NCBI GenBank assembly: GCA_009760855.2
Contig: WPIO01000017.1
Span: forward strand, 1,799,501-1,863,500
DNA length: 64,000 nt
Origin: Cristatella mucedo
Lineage: Eukaryota; Bryozoa; Phylactolaemata; Cristatellidae
Reading direction: 5' to 3'
Part shown: piece after piece, positions 11,577-23,745 of the stretch
How positions within the stretch are numbered: the stretch's first letter is position 1
Layout of the letters: each line of letters starts with the position of its first letter
The notes under the pieces: generated by a model
What the model was told of the DNA's origin: nothing
Seen by the model: only the letters and a program-made list of their open reading frames with translations
Database searches by the model: none
Position numbers and translations under genes: made by a program

Positions 11577-11868
11577 CTATGACTGACGTATAGCAGAATT
11601 CACAGTTTTTGTTGCATAACTGCAAGCAATCATTTACCCAGACTACCCATTCGCTTTTTAGTTGATCTCCACGTAGAGAACGATCCACATACCATAGCAA
11701 GCATAGCTAGTTAACTTACCAACCAGCAATTTGTGGCTCCAAGGATTTTTCTGGATACGTTTTATTTCATTTTCACGATGAGCCTCGCTGATGTACTTGT
11801 GCTCGCGGCACTTTAGAAACCCGATGGACGTACGCTTGGCAACCCATGCGCAATCACCATTTCTTGTC
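11577..11868 (-). repeat. Right arm of 292-bp inverted repeat
   Basis: Gap-free reverse complement of 10579-10870. The same frame is open on the - strand (RNGDCAWVAKRTSIGFLKCR, SEAHRENEIKRIQKNPW) and extends to 11966 with different upstream sequence. Confidence 0.9.
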
Positions 11869-12109
11869 CTATACGACTGGAAGTGACAAGCTGCATCTCG
11901 AGGGCAGCTTTGTCTCGATGCTCGATTCAAAGTCACAAGTAAATGAGGCTGCACGCGAGTGAGCAAAAGGAATGAATGTGATCATTGAGTGCTCTAGAAA
12001 GTACGCTAGCAATTACTATTAACGCTTCGACTGTGTACATGTAAAGGTATTTGAATATTGACCCCTGGTTCGATCGTCTGAAGGATTTGAGTTACTAAGG
12101 TTACCTGTC

Positions 12110-12615
12110 ATAAGAAGCGTTAGAAAGTTGGGGCTTGCTTAAATAATGATACCATAGCCAAGCTGGTCCATGTATTTGTGACATCCCATTGAGACTTTTT
12201 GTAGATAGTCTCTTGTAGGTCCTCGTGCGCGTGCAATATTACGCTTACAGTTGGTGCAAAACTCTGCAATAAGCCTTTTCACTTGTGAATGTTATCACTG
12301 TCACTTTATTCCATAATGATAATTAAGCAACGCATTAATCTATTTTAAGGCTAAATCAATCTAGGTTCCTTCATTCACTTGTTCAACCCGACCAATAACA
12401 AACACTTCCGAATAAGGTTTTTCATCACACCACCTGCTCTCTTCTGAATAAGTAGTTTAGCCGTACCTCAAACCAACCTCAAATTAATTGAAGAGAGTGC
12501 CATCACTTTGTATTTTCCCTGGAGCTCACTACCGACTGACCTAACAATATTCCCTGACTTTGAGAAATTTAAAAAGAAGCAAAACCTGTTCCTCGCTCTA
12601 TTCGATCCGTTCGTG
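12110..12615 (+). pseudogene. LINE-A fragment, sense, internally deleted
   Basis: 12160-12290 resembles the LINE-A segment reading 'gtccatg.atttgtgacatccc' and 'ggtgcaaaactctgca'. 12465-12610 resembles 'cctcaaa...gaactcactcccgact...tttaaaaagaa'. The parts in between are missing relative to the 33-34 kb copy. The fragment is heavily diverged. Confidence 0.55.
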
Positions 12616-13946
12616 TGAATTGTTCTTTGTGGGCTTACTTACACTGCAATTAGGCATGTTATCGCTAATTAATTGACATGCTTCCTTTCAAGAATAAGGA
12701 AAGTTCCTAGCAAGAGATTTAGATATCTTAGGGGGCTATGCAAATTTATTAATATCTTAATCTTATAGCCTTCTGGAGGAAGTCGGGTATTGCCGATCCA
12801 AGACATGCTTTCCAGTGTGCTACTTACAGAGTTGGCTGACAAAATATTCGCATACTTGATATACCACTGTCGCTTAAACAGATTGGTAATACTTGCTGCA
12901 GCACAGTATGACGATAACAAGTCTCGTGAAAATGGTTTCCCGCGTATTTTGTGTTGCATCTTTGCCACTAAATACGAAGGATTTGACTTTTACCATCTTT
13001 ATTAAACCGTGCGTCAGTTTTTATTACAAATTTTTAGAGGGAGCCCAAAGTTCTGAACCCTTGGGATAAAACGGAAGCCGGATCGTGCCACCTCGCTTGG
13101 AAGCTACATATCTATCATCACTTCTTATGAATTGAATTGGAGTTAAAATTGATAGCAGACTTGTCGTAAGCTAACGACTTTTTGCATTGGCAGGCTCATG
13201 GGCGTAGTCAGCGGTGGAGCCAGGGGATGGGCGGTTCCCCCCCCCCCGGTGCGGGGCAGCTATCAGGGCTGCTATATACTCTTACACACCCTCGACCGTC
13301 AGAAGCGAGGAAACTATGTCTTAATTTCACTCGCTACCTCCTGCTCTTGTCAAATAAACACGAGGATGTTGCGAAATAATTTTAATTTATTTTGCGTCGA
13401 GCATTTTCTACATAACAATCTTGTGGATCTTGCTCCCCACACTATGTGTGACTTGCGGAATAAAAAAGACCAACTAACTGACAAACTATTTATATAATGA
13501 GCTCATTATATAAATTGATTTGCGGGAGACATTAGTTACTGGCATCGGCATACCTGCGACCGTAGGTGCTATTTTATGACTGGCTTGCCTTCTAATGTTG
13601 ATCGCGGCGTTGAGGTCTAGCACCCGTCATGCTTGCTAAAATTTGGCCAATATGCCTTAGCTGGCTAGTTTAGCAGGCAGCGCTACAAGACCTCTCTTAA
13701 ATCGGCATAGGGGTATAGGAAGTTTGTGTGTAATTCAGGTACTTTAGGACGTTTGAGAGCCGCTGCTGCAAAGATTTCCTATTTGTTTGCAAGATAGAAT
13801 CGCGCTTATGCAATGACAGGCATAACCTTTTAAAAGTTCCTGTCTCCTTTCGATGGAGTGTAGAATAGGCCGATGGAACTAGATGAAAATGGACAGATAG
13901 AATAGATCGATAACCCGCACCCACATTCGAAGGCATATTTTTCCTC

Positions 13947-13950
<4 letters not shown>
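12616..13950. other. No supported feature
   Basis: Around 13199-13260 the phrase GGGCGTAGTCAGCGGTGG and a C10 run resemble terminal motifs of small DNA transposons, but no partner terminus is seen. The remaining open frames overlap on both strands and lack motifs. Confidence 0.4.

Positions 13951-14006
<56 letters not shown>
13951..14006 (+). repeat. (CT)n microsatellite
   Basis: An uninterrupted CT dinucleotide array of 28 units. Confidence 0.98.
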
Positions 14007-14009
<3 letters not shown>

Positions 14010-15215
14010 TAAATGAGTGGGATAGCTTATGTCAATTTACCGAAGCGATGTCGCATTAAAATCGCAGCTAAGCTCAATCGACCATCGAAGGGCTTCTGGA
14101 ATATGGACTTCAAATTTTAGGGTCAGTCAGCTAGCAGCAAATAGAGAGAAAGGGGCACGCGATTTCTACATTGACCGTCCCTAAGCTTTTTTATGCCACA
14201 GCTTGCAGCAAAAAACGTGTTCGTAGATCTGGATGTGTTCATTTACGTGCCAGAACAGTATGACCTTGCATCAGCCGTCTGAAGCTGGCGGAGTCTTGAC
14301 ATGGCGTTTCAAAGTTTGACGAGCCGAAATAATTTCAGCGCCAGCGATCCTCCAGCCATTTGACTAACTGCCTTGTTGATTTCTAGGGCTCGCTTTCCTG
14401 CACAATGTTTCCGAGGAAGTATCGCAACTAACTTGTACAAGTAATCTCGCCAGACAGCAAAAGTAAAAAGCTGCCGAGCATGAAATTGTTATACTCGCCT
14501 TCATTTGCCTTTTACTCCCTAATGGTGAAGACTGCATGCCTTCGGTTCGAATCTTACTTCTTTGTTTACTTTTACGTTTTGTTTACTTCTTTGTTTCTAT
14601 GTGCAGCATTTTCATAACTGCTTCGCCATTATTGATATCGATCCACCTAATGGCCGTACTAATTTCCGTAAGAACCCGTACTAAGCAAAGAAGTTTGTAA
14701 CACATGCAGGAGCATGAGAAGCAAATTATTTAAGGAAAGACATTCTAGTAATAGGAAATTACAGTAGAAAATGGTGTACAGCCAGTAACGGGGACATAGT
14801 AATAATTGCTACAAGTGTCAAATGGTAAACGCCTTTGTCTGTGCAATGCCTTCTAATGGCAAGCATAGAGCATTACAAAGTACTTATCCTATTATTTTGC
14901 TGTTCGAATAATGGTGACCTTCAAACTTTGGCCTTTCATTTCCGACATCTCGACTCATGATTGCAAGGCAACACACAGATCAAAGGATTGAGAGAGGTTA
15001 GAGAAGGTTGGAAGCCATCCAGCCCGAATTTTAACGGTACGGCAGCTTTTAGAAGGGAGATGGTGCGAAATTTAGAGAATAAAAAGACAACTTTCTAGGC
15101 GTTTAAATACCCAACTTTTAAGGCTCACCATTAAGCCTTTACAGAAGCTTCCCGGCGGCATTACCCACCTCATTGAGATGGACACAGACTGGGAGCAAGG
15201 GAAAAAGAAAAACAT
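14007..15215. other. No supported feature
   Basis: No open frame with a motif and no match to the repeat families identified here. Confidence 0.4.
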
Positions 15216-15217
15216 AT

Positions 15218-15330
15218 AATAATAAGTATTATTATTATTATAATACATTTTTATATCGTCCTCAAAGAACTCCATCTTTTTCTAGGCACTTTGCATATGC
15301 TGTAAATGAAGCATGATCATACAGTTAGTG
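15218..15330 (-). mobile_element. LINE-A 3' end (antisense)
   Basis: An ATT/AAT-rich tail (15218-15243) is followed by TCCTCAAAGAACTCCATCTT, TTTCTAGGCACTTTGCATAT and GCTGTAAATGAAGCATGATC, in the same order as other LINE-A termini. Confidence 0.75.
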
Positions 15331-15456
15331 CCTTTTGCCGAAAATTAGCTCGTAGCAGCCGTCACGTTACTGTTGCTCCGCTGTGGCAAATGGGGTGACA
15401 AGTGTGGGATAACAAGAGGGAAGGTTAAGAATCCTAAAAAGTGAGTGGATAAAACC

Positions 15457-15517
15457 GCTACCAACCTCGGAGGGGCGAACCAGGATCTCGCTACAAACCT
15501 CGGAGGGGCGAACCAGG
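15457..15517 (+). repeat. Two-copy 28-bp tandem repeat (period 33)
   Basis: GCTACCAACCTCGGAGGGGC at 15457 recurs at 15490 with one substitution (GCTACAAACC) and continues through GAACCAGG. Five bases separate the two 28-bp copies. Confidence 0.9.
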
Positions 15518-16490
15518 CAAGGCAAAACTCGTTCTCAAAATTTCATGAGTATTACCACTCATGACGCCTTAGCTAGCCACGCCCATTTACAAGCGAAGTA
15601 GCAAACGAAGCACCCAGGGGGTGGTGTGAAGGGTGGCTTGATGTCTGGTAGAAAGCAGACACCATCTTTCCAAAAGGCAGATCGTGCGAAATTGCTGGAA
15701 GATCGGGCAGCTAATAAGTGTTCAAGTCAGCAGCTCATGGTAAGCAAAGCATCAGAGAACACGAAGCGAGAAAACTGGATTCGCTCTAGGGCTCCTCATG
15801 GAAAGTAAATGCGGTCGTTAAGAGCGTGGAGCCATAGAAATAGAAAAGCTACACGTCCGAGTGCTATCGTATATATTTTTCACGTCCGTGGCATTATTTC
15901 ATCAGTGCTACGCAGTGCAACATTTGCGGCCACGTGGAAACACCATAAAGCGTATCTTGCGGATGAAGCATGCACTGCCTGCTCGAGATTTCATTGGCAC
16001 AACAGCAAACCAAGTGCTAAATTTGCTTAGGCAAGCAGTAGTAGCAATGCTTATAACTCAGCTCAGATACCAAATCATTATGGTGCACTTCGCTCAAGCC
16101 CCACCATTAACCGTTCAGCTTTGCCTATTGCCGATGGTCAATTGTTATTAAAGAATAAGGTCACAAATGATCTCGGTTGATCATTATGGAATTGGCTTAT
16201 GCCACACTAATGACCTAGATGCCATCTAATTTCATCCTAGAATCCATTCTGCACCTAGATGCTATCTAATTAATAGCAATGCGTACCTGCAATCTGGCAG
16301 ACAATAAAACATGCTAACTCCCAGATCCAAAATAGGACCAAAAGCAGCAGCTCAACCACATACAAAGCCTATAACAACATCAAAATACACTACCGTACTA
16401 GAGTAGCAGATATCAACTTAAAGACAAAGCTGACAGAAACTACGAAGCAGATCAAAAAAGAGTCTATGACTATAAATAGAGATAGAGGTA
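15518..16490. other. No supported feature
   Basis: Two overlapping open frames at 15809-16151 have no motif. TA-rich short duplications (for example ACCTAGATGC.ATCTAATT near 16211 and 16255) are present. Confidence 0.4.
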
Positions 16491-16493
16491 GAG

Positions 16494-16494
<1 letters not shown>

Positions 16495-16588
<94 letters not shown>
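16495..16588 (+). repeat. (TA)n-(GA)n compound microsatellite
   Basis: About 60 bp of TA with one CATA interruption run into about 32 bp of GA. Long low-complexity frames across it on the - strand are artefacts of the repeat. Confidence 0.98.
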
Positions 16589-16590
<2 letters not shown>

Positions 16591-16850
16591 TTGAAAAGAG
16601 TGAGACATAAACAAGAAAACATAGACAGGGGGAGAGTAGCTGAGACAGAAACCGTTTGACAGACCCTGAGAAAAAAAGATGGGAAATACGAAGAGCGAGT
16701 CTGAGACAATGAGATAGACAGATAAAAGCAGAGACCAAGTCTGAAGCTGAACGATAGGCAGGGAAAAAAGAGAGAGCGCTAAAGCGAAAAGCAGAAACTG
16801 AGAATGACAGAATCCAACCGAGAGACACATTCAGAATTTTTTACTTTCGA

Positions 16851-16902
<52 letters not shown>
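16851..16902 (+). repeat. (AT)n-(GT)n microsatellite
   Basis: A short AT array runs directly into a GT array. Confidence 0.97.
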
Positions 16903-16904
<2 letters not shown>

Positions 16905-17470
16905 CGTTGGAGAAAATTAGTGGCAGCTTTGTTACAAATGCACTAGGAGCAGGCTAAATGGACACGAAGCGCTCATTTACTAATTGCTTTATTGCTGGAC
17001 ATAAGAGATTGAGACCAAAGATTATACTGCAAATATATTCGCAAAAAGTTCCGGCCGGAATTATGGGTTTGAAGACTAAAACGATGTTCCAGAAGATGGC
17101 ATGACTTGATTCGAATAAATTTAGATTCTTTACGTGAATCAATATAGATTTGCGTAGATGCATATACGAATAAATATAGACAATTTTACATGGAAAATAA
17201 GACGTCACCTAAAGATAAGCCCAAATGCGTCTTTCGAAACCAAATTAAAGCACGACCAGGTCTAATTTTCAGGAAAATACGGTAGGATTTTGGTCAACGG
17301 ACAAGATCTGCAAAAACTTATGTAGAGGGAAAACCTGCCGGATTTTCATTTAAGCCTGGCTAGACTCTCAATTAATGAAAATGTATAGCAAAAATCTTTG
17401 TGCTCATTCGACGTTAACTGGAAGGTAGCTCAGTCACTGAAATTGAGGCATAATTTCATCTTTTGTGACT
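16903..17470. other. No supported feature
   Basis: No coding or repeat-family signal recognised. Confidence 0.4.
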
Positions 17471-17576
17471 GTTAAAGGGCTAAGGTAGAAGGGGTTAAGG
17501 TAGAAGGCGGTTCTCGTCGCTACCCCCACTGAAAGGGGGCAAATGCCCCCTGCCATCTCCGGGTTACGCCACTGTA
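17471..17576 (-). repeat. Possible DNA-transposon terminus with G/C hairpin
   Basis: Read on -, the stretch starts CAGTGGCGTAACCCGGAG and continues to a self-complementary GGGGGCATTTGCCCCC core. CAGTGGCGTA-type ends are common on small non-autonomous DNA transposons in invertebrates. No matching opposite end was found, so this is a weak call. Confidence 0.3.
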
Positions 17577-18058
17577 TCAGATCCTTTGAGTCTAGTTTGC
17601 AAAGCCGTGACATTGACCTTACACAGCAGCAAAAGAAAGTGGGTAGGCTGACCAGGTCAGTTATTTCGGATATTATCAAAGCAGACCAACAGGTTACACT
17701 TTGAACGGTAAGCGTATACCTTGAACAGCTGAATCTAAACAATGAGCGAAAAACAAGCTGCCTATTTATGACGCGTTGCCAATATTCATATTACGAAATT
17801 CTCACATACTTGCAATTAATCATTGCGTTTCTGAGTGATACTACGTACGCTCATAAGTAGTAGGACAGCACTGTCATCATTCAATTAAAGAAATTGGTTG
17901 TCATTCGAGTCGTAGGGTAGTTGTATGGCCGAGGACACTGTTTAAGAAAAAGACCAGAGCCCCAATGAGCTTAAAAGAATATCTCCGTATCAATTTTTTC
18001 TAGTTATTGATGTCGAGTAAGCTTTGAGCTGATCAGACACGATTTTGTGAGAACAGGC
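17577..18058. other. No supported feature
   Basis: An open frame at 17434-17742 on - has no motif. Nothing else recognised. Confidence 0.35.
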
Positions 18059-18120
18059 GAGATCAAACAATGGTGGCCGAAACACAGCGGAGATCAAACA
18101 ATGGTGGCCGAAACACAGCG
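18059..18120 (+). repeat. Perfect 31-bp tandem duplication
   Basis: The 31-bp unit starting GAGATCAAACAATGGTGGCC occurs twice head to tail with no mismatch. Confidence 0.97.
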
Positions 18121-18319
18121 GGCACAAAACGAATCTGCGGCGACTAACACGTGATCCCTTTCCTGGTGTTTGCTGACCCCCTTTTAGAAGTAGCAATGAA
18201 TGCGTGAATGTATCTCCGTTTTTATCTCCACTAAGCCACAAAGACTAAGTAGGCGTTAAGCATGAGATCTTCCTATAGTGCACTTAAACTTATTTGATTG
18301 ATTTTCAGTAAGGGTTCGG

Positions 18320-18482
18320 TTGCTAACAAGATTCACTTCACGCAAGAAAGAGAATGTGGGAAGTATAGCTAAGTCAAGAGAGCAGTTGAGGTAGTGAGTA
18401 GCATAGAAGTTTCGCCTCAGGACCGCTGAAAAAGACGAGCCACAGTCGGCAGCAGGAAAGAAGATGTCCTTGCGTAAGATGT
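18320..18482 (-). mobile_element. LINE-B fragment (antisense)
   Basis: It contains CAAGAAAGAGAATGTGGGAA, GAGCAGTTGAGGTAGTGAGT, CTCAGGACCGCTGAAAAAGA and CAGTCGGCAGCAGGA, the ordered landmarks of LINE-B. On - this is the region coding the end of the reverse transcriptase and the 3' UTR. Confidence 0.75.
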
Positions 18483-19139
18483 ATTAGAGCTTATACCGAA
18501 GTTTCCCGATCGTTGCTTCTGGTATTCAATATTACACCTGCTTATGGACATGGAGTGCATATATTAAATAATCAAAAATAGAATTTCATACCATGGCTCA
18601 AAGACTGGCTATTGGTGGTTGTACTTTTTTAAGCACGTGGTGGCTCAGAAGAACGGGTCAACGGTTGGAGTTGACCTGCATTTGTATCGAAAAATGTTAG
18701 TGACGTGCCCACACTCAAACTAAGTTATTAAATTTCGTATAAACATTTTTCTATCTATAGAAATATATCTATCCATTGGAAATATGAAAGTGATTTTGTA
18801 TTTTTGTTTTGCCACAAAAGGAGCTCGGTAATGAACCGGGCTCCAGTTCGAGGAATGAATTGAATTGCAGGTGAACGCATGACACTCCATGTAAAGCTCG
18901 GAGAAGCAACCTCGCTCCTACTTAAAGTTTGAACGAGGCTAAATAGGGAACGCAACGCAGATGTCCGCCGAAGACGTTACAGGTCGGTCTCAGTCTTATT
19001 TTTATTCAAAATATTAGTTTCTTCAAAGTAATAATTGTACACAAAGCTATTATTTGACGCTGTAAACAAAGGTTTTATGGACACGCATTTCCGGCCGAGG
19101 TGGTTAGACCCCACAACAAGCTGTTCACGATCACTATCA
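18483..19139. other. No supported feature
   Basis: Overlapping open frames on both strands near 18977-19320 lack motifs. Confidence 0.35.
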
Positions 19140-19330
19140 GGGTCGGCCGGTGCACAACTGTGGTTGAGGAGGGGGGACTTGAGTGAGAAAGAGGAGGGCG
19201 AAGGGAGTCGTGCATCCCTCTGCTCCGTGCGTCGTACAATAAACTGCTGGTGTCGGTCATCGGCTGACATTATGTGTGCCGTCAGAACCAAGCAACAACA
19301 AAATTGCAGCAACGAGTGACCTCCGCTACA
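19140..19330 (+). repeat. Possible LTR-like 3' segment
   Basis: GTGCGTCGTACAATAAACTG is followed by CTGGTGTCGGTCATCGGCTG. This resembles the order at 30110-30150 (GTGCGTGGTCGAATAAACTG, then GTGGTGCTGCTCGTCGGCTG). A shared AATAAA followed by a related R/U5-like stretch suggests solo LTRs of related retroelements. TG...CA ends and target duplications were not established. Confidence 0.3.
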
Positions 19331-20404
19331 ACGGGAACTTCTACTGGCGATATTTAGCTCAAGTTAGCAATGCCCGTCTGGCTCGGTGCGCCCTACGCGT
19401 GAGCTATTGAACCGCTACGTACCGCTGTTACCGCACATTCCAGAGTTGAGGCTCCCATTCTAGTCAGCAGTTCGATCCGACTCCTTGCGATTCAGAAATT
19501 TTGTTCTTCTCTCATATTAGCCACAGTCACCTATTCATCACTATCTAATTTTCGCCTGGCGACGTCTTCGGGGTGGTTCCGGCGTTTTGTTACTGAGATA
19601 GACACAGTTCTTTAGATTTAGGTGAGTTTAGTCATGTGAGGTTGTCGATAATGGCATATCTTTGCTAAGTTCTATGAAGGAGTAGAGAAATATGAAGGAA
19701 AGACATTCTTACCTGCACGAGCACGGACATTAGGCCCGTAACGCCACGGTGAACTGGCTTCTCAACTTTTCACCTGATAGCTTAGGTGGTACAGTTGCGT
19801 TCGTTTGTGGGTTACTGGCTTCAGTTTCCTGCAATCCGAGTCTTTTTGCAATGGCGTATTTCACGGCCAACTGCACTTGCACCAAATATAATAGGTTCAC
19901 ATCGGTGCAGTTTAAACGGATTTTACGTCGACAGACTCCCTCGAGCAGACGTCTGGGGTTTCAAGCAAAGATGGGTTAAATTACTAAGACACGGGGCTAG
20001 GCTCCTCTACGGAAACAGCTCGGACACAGATCGACAGCTGAGGAAGAGCAGCAGCAGAGTTCCTAACAAGGTGCCGGTGCCACCCTCCACCATTCTGAGG
20101 GGGGGGGGGCTTCGCGTCTGGGCCCTTTACGTCTACCGACTTCCCTTAATGTCTTCAGCACTTCAGCCAACTGCGTGCGATGTCTACTCACCTCACTCGC
20201 CGTCACAATTACTGGCTTCTCATCGCATGCCCACTCTGCACCTTCGTCTGCTTCAGTCCTGAACTCAGCAGCTCGCACAGCAGCTTTACAGTAGCAGCCA
20301 CCATACCTCCTCCCTCCCCCTCGACGCCCGACCGGCCTCCCAATCAGTTTCCGTCTCCCTCGACGTCGCTACCGGCAGCCGAACCGCCTGCTGCACCAGC
20401 TTTG
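19331..20404. other. No supported feature upstream of the R2-like element
   Basis: GC content rises from about 20000. Around 20176-20275, cysteine/histidine-rich codons (CPLCTFVCFSPELSSSH) could be a decayed N-terminal zinc finger of the R2-like element, but this is not firm. Confidence 0.3.
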
Positions 20405-20430
20405 CCCCCCCCCCCCCCCCCCCCCCCCCC
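20405..20430 (+). repeat. C26 homopolymer
   Basis: An uninterrupted run of 26 C residues flanked by TTTG and GCC. It is a likely sequencing or assembly weak point. Confidence 0.9.
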
Positions 20431-20559
20431 GCCTTTCGCTACCGGCAGCCTCTGCTCCTCTCGTCTTCTGCTCCTTCAGGGCACCCGACTATGGTGACTC
20501 GCCGGTGACCCCTTCAGCCTCGCCGAGTGACTTTGTGAACCTCTGGTTGCCTCGCGTAC

Positions 20560-22975
20560 GGGACAGTGTTCAGGCACGTAACTGGCCTGGCTTTGTGGCC
20601 TCAGTCTTCCTCCTCCTCCTCAGCAGAGAATGGCTGTCGCGTGCACGTGGCATATGTAGGGACTTTTGAGCGAAGGGCCCCTGCCCACGTCCGGAGCGCT
20701 CTCCATTGCTGCCTAACAGGCCTGCTCCAGGTGGGCCGTGACCTTGGGGCCCGACATGTTCCTCCGCCCGCCCTGCAGCGGTTGTTTGCGGCCAACCGTA
20801 CGAAGGCCATCCGGGAGATCCTTCTTCCTGCGCCGATTGTGTTCTCCGGCGACCAGGCGACCTGCCACTCCCACTGGGAGCCCAAATTGCAGGCTCGGCC
20901 AGTCGATTACGACCGCCTGGACGCTCACCTACAAAGATCGGTCCCGCCTCGACTGGTGCAGCCAGCAGCCTGACACCACTGTCCGATGACAAAGTCACTG
21001 CACGCCTCCACAGAGCCCGTGTAACACCTCTGCGAGAGCTGGCCGTCTGGAATATCGCCACCAGCACCTCCTTAACCGTGGATTATCGCCTGCATCCTGA
21101 ATAGCCGAATCCACTTCGGGGACGTCCCTTCAGCCTGGAAGACGGGTCTCGCGATGCTGATCCACAAGATGGGTGACCCCAGCCCCTACCCGGTCACTTT
21201 CGACTGATAACGTTGTCCTCGGGCTGCCTGTCCTCAAGGCTGAGCAAGTTGGCGGGAAGCTGTGGGCTGCTGTCTCCTCAGCAGCTTTGTGCCGGACATG
21301 GAGTGCTGCCTCGAGTAGTCGTTCCTAGTGGAAAGCCCCTTTAACGAGATCAGGAATTGGGAAGGGGCCGGTGTAGTCTACTCGGCGTTACTCGACCTGC
21401 AGAACGCCGTTGGCAGTATTCCTCACGTGTCTCTGCTCCGTGTGCTCCGGAACGCCGGGGTAGACGAGGATTTCTGTGGATTCTTAGAACTAGACTTCTT
21501 AGAACGAGAACTAAGACTTCTCTATGTTGGCTCGCTCCTGGAATTTCGAATGGGCAACGAATCATTAGCAGATTTCCAGACGGCTGCAGGTGTCCAACAG
21601 GGTGACCCTCTCTCGTGAATCTTATTTGATCTAGCGATGGAGCCGGTCATCAGGGGGTCCAGCTTCAGGCTGGGCGATGCCACTCTGTCTGTCGGCGCCC
21701 AGGCTGACGACCTCGCTTTATTCTCGGGCACGTCCACCGGCCTGCAGGCCTTGGTTTGGGCTGCCGAGCAGGCTGTCCTGACGCTGAGCATACAGTTCCG
21801 GCCGGAAAAGTGCTGCACGGTCACCCGCCGAGGTACAAAGGCCGTGCCAGCCTCCATCTCCTTGCACGGCCGATAGATCCACGAGCTGTGGGAGACCGAG
21901 TCCATGACTTACCAAGGAGTCTCGGGCGGCCTAGGGCCGAGATTGAGCAGACTCGTTCATCCCTTGATAGGGACATTCACTTACTGCAGGCAAGCATTCT
22001 CACCCATCGCAAAAGCTCGATGCCCTGCAGACTTTCCTTCTGCCACGGCTCTATTACCTCTGTAGAGTGCAATTGGTGGCTAAGGCTGCCCTGCTTCCGG
22101 CCGAGAAGATTCTTGTGGGGCTCTGCCAGTCTGTGTGCGGCTGGCTGCACACAGAATGGCTCGACACACTCGCTCCCATTGGCACTGAGCTCAGCCGGAG
22201 GCCTTGGTCTTGTAAGCTTCGCGACCAACTCGGCGACGCTCCGAGTCGCTCAGGCCTGCCGCATGCTGTGCTCCCCTGAAGTGTGCGTGCGACATGTTGC
22301 ACGCCACCGCCTCGACCGGCCGTTGCAGCATGGGCGGTACGCCTTCTTCTGACGAGGAGCACTCACACTACCTTAGCCCAGCCATATTCGGCCCTAGAAG
22401 CAGGTTCGGCCCAGCCTCGCTGTGGGCAGATGCGCGACCGATGCCTTAAGCGTATCTCCTGTCGCATATCGCTGGCCGGCTTTGACGTCCTGGTGGTCTC
22501 ATCTGACCCCGACGAAATGGAGCACCCATTCGTGGCACGAGTTGCCATCTCTAAACTTCAAGAGCTTGCCAGGTTGGCTGAAGGTCGGGCTTTGGCAGCC
22601 CAGTCCGCTGCAGGCAGGGTCAGCCATTGCATGGCCTCGGACAGGTTCGCGACCCACAGCCACTTTCAGAGCACTGGTCTCGGCCTGCCGTTGCTGGCCT
22701 GACGGTTTGTTCATCGTGCTCGTCTGGACGAGCTGCCAGTGGGCGCTGCTAGGAGCCGGTCATAACCCGGAATGGCCACCAACTGCACCCTTTGCAGGGC
22801 TGAGACTGAGACCGGCTGCCACGTCCTAAGCCACTGCCGACCGAAGCTGCAAGCAATAACGGCTCGCCACAACCTGGTTCTGGGTGGCCTAATCGGGGCT
22901 CTTCTGGCCACTGCTCTCTTCTGCCTCTCGGCAGGAAGTGGAAGCTACTACCTGGGTCTTGAAGTGTGAGCACCT
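20560..22975 (+). pseudogene. R2-clade non-LTR retrotransposon, degraded
   Basis: This is a relic of a single-ORF, site-specific type LINE. In order it shows a pre-RT region (20566-20970, with RTKAIREILLPAP); RT finger/palm codons DLQNAVGSIPH and AGVQQGDPLS (21328-21615); the catalytic ADDLALFSG at about 21703; a thumb-like LDALQTFLLPRLYYL (about 22013-22060); RARLDELPVG (about 22717); and the zinc knuckle CTLCRAETETGCHVLSHC followed by RHNLV (22780-22880), which in R2-type proteins precedes the restriction-like endonuclease. In-frame stops occur at 21616 (TGA inside the PLSxILF block), at about 21874 (TAG) and at about 22762 (TAA), plus several frame changes, so it is dead. It is clearly more GC-rich than the rest of the window. 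R2 elements normally sit in 28S rDNA, and no rDNA is seen here. Confidence 0.8.
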
Positions 22976-23549
22976 TACAGTGGGCTCAGACCCAGGGGTA
23001 GGTATGAGGAATTGAGGGGAGCGATAGGAATTCAGCTTACAGCTGCTGCAATTGCAAAGCAAATAAATTGTCTAGAAGCCACCCTCCCAATTTTCTCTAA
23101 ATGTGCCTAGTGGGTTACAAATCATTTGCCAACTGACGGTCACCAATTCTCTTTCGTCTGTGTCTACGTGCTTGAAACTGTGCAAGTACCTAGTAGGTCT
23201 TAGTCGGTGCTGTTACAGCAGGTAGTCAGCTGAAGCCCAAGTACTGAAGTACCAAGCAGACTGTAGCCCAGCAGCTTGCAAAACCTTGCCATGCTGCATC
23301 AGCCAAATTATGATAATCCTAGATATTATCAGCAGCTCCTGAATTATAGCTTATCATAACCAGATATTTCATAATATATATTTTGAAAATATGGCTGACA
23401 TCTTAAGTAATAGTTTACCAATCGTGCTTTGAGCTTCAAACCAGACTGATGAACTTTAGGCTGCAAAATGTGTTGTATGCAATAGCCGGTGCTGTGTTGA
23501 TGTAGCCATCTGAGGCTGTCGAATAATCAGCCCAATGCAAGAAAAATGT
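22976..23549. other. No supported feature
   Basis: This may include the 3' untranslated part of the R2-like element, but its end cannot be located. No coding signal. Confidence 0.35.
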
Positions 23550-23745
23550 ACCTATTAATAATAATAGTAATATCAATATATTTGTATAGCACTCTCAGAA
23601 AAATTAATCTCTCCCAAGGCCCTTTAAATATGCTGTACAGGAAGCAGGACCAAATGGTTGGTGAGACATCGACATGTCAATAACCACAACCCGGTTGGAC
23701 AAGACATGCACAGTATCAGCACGTAAGTCGACTTGTTGTTAAGGT
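23550..23745 (-). mobile_element. LINE-A 3' end (antisense)
   Basis: A TAATAATAATAG tail is followed by TTGTATAGCACTCTCAGAAA, TTAATCTCTCCCAAGGCCCT and TTAAATATGCTGTACAGGAA, then CACAGTATCAGCACGTAAGT. A diverged LINE-A terminus. Confidence 0.7.

Noticed and set aside
16390-16830. Long - strand frames of 79-146 codons
   Set aside because: They cross the (TA)n-(GA)n repeat and consist of Tyr/Ile and Leu/Ser runs; artefact of the microsatellite.
20570-21067. 165-codon - strand frame
   Set aside because: Shadow of the more GC-rich R2-like coding strand; no motif of its own.
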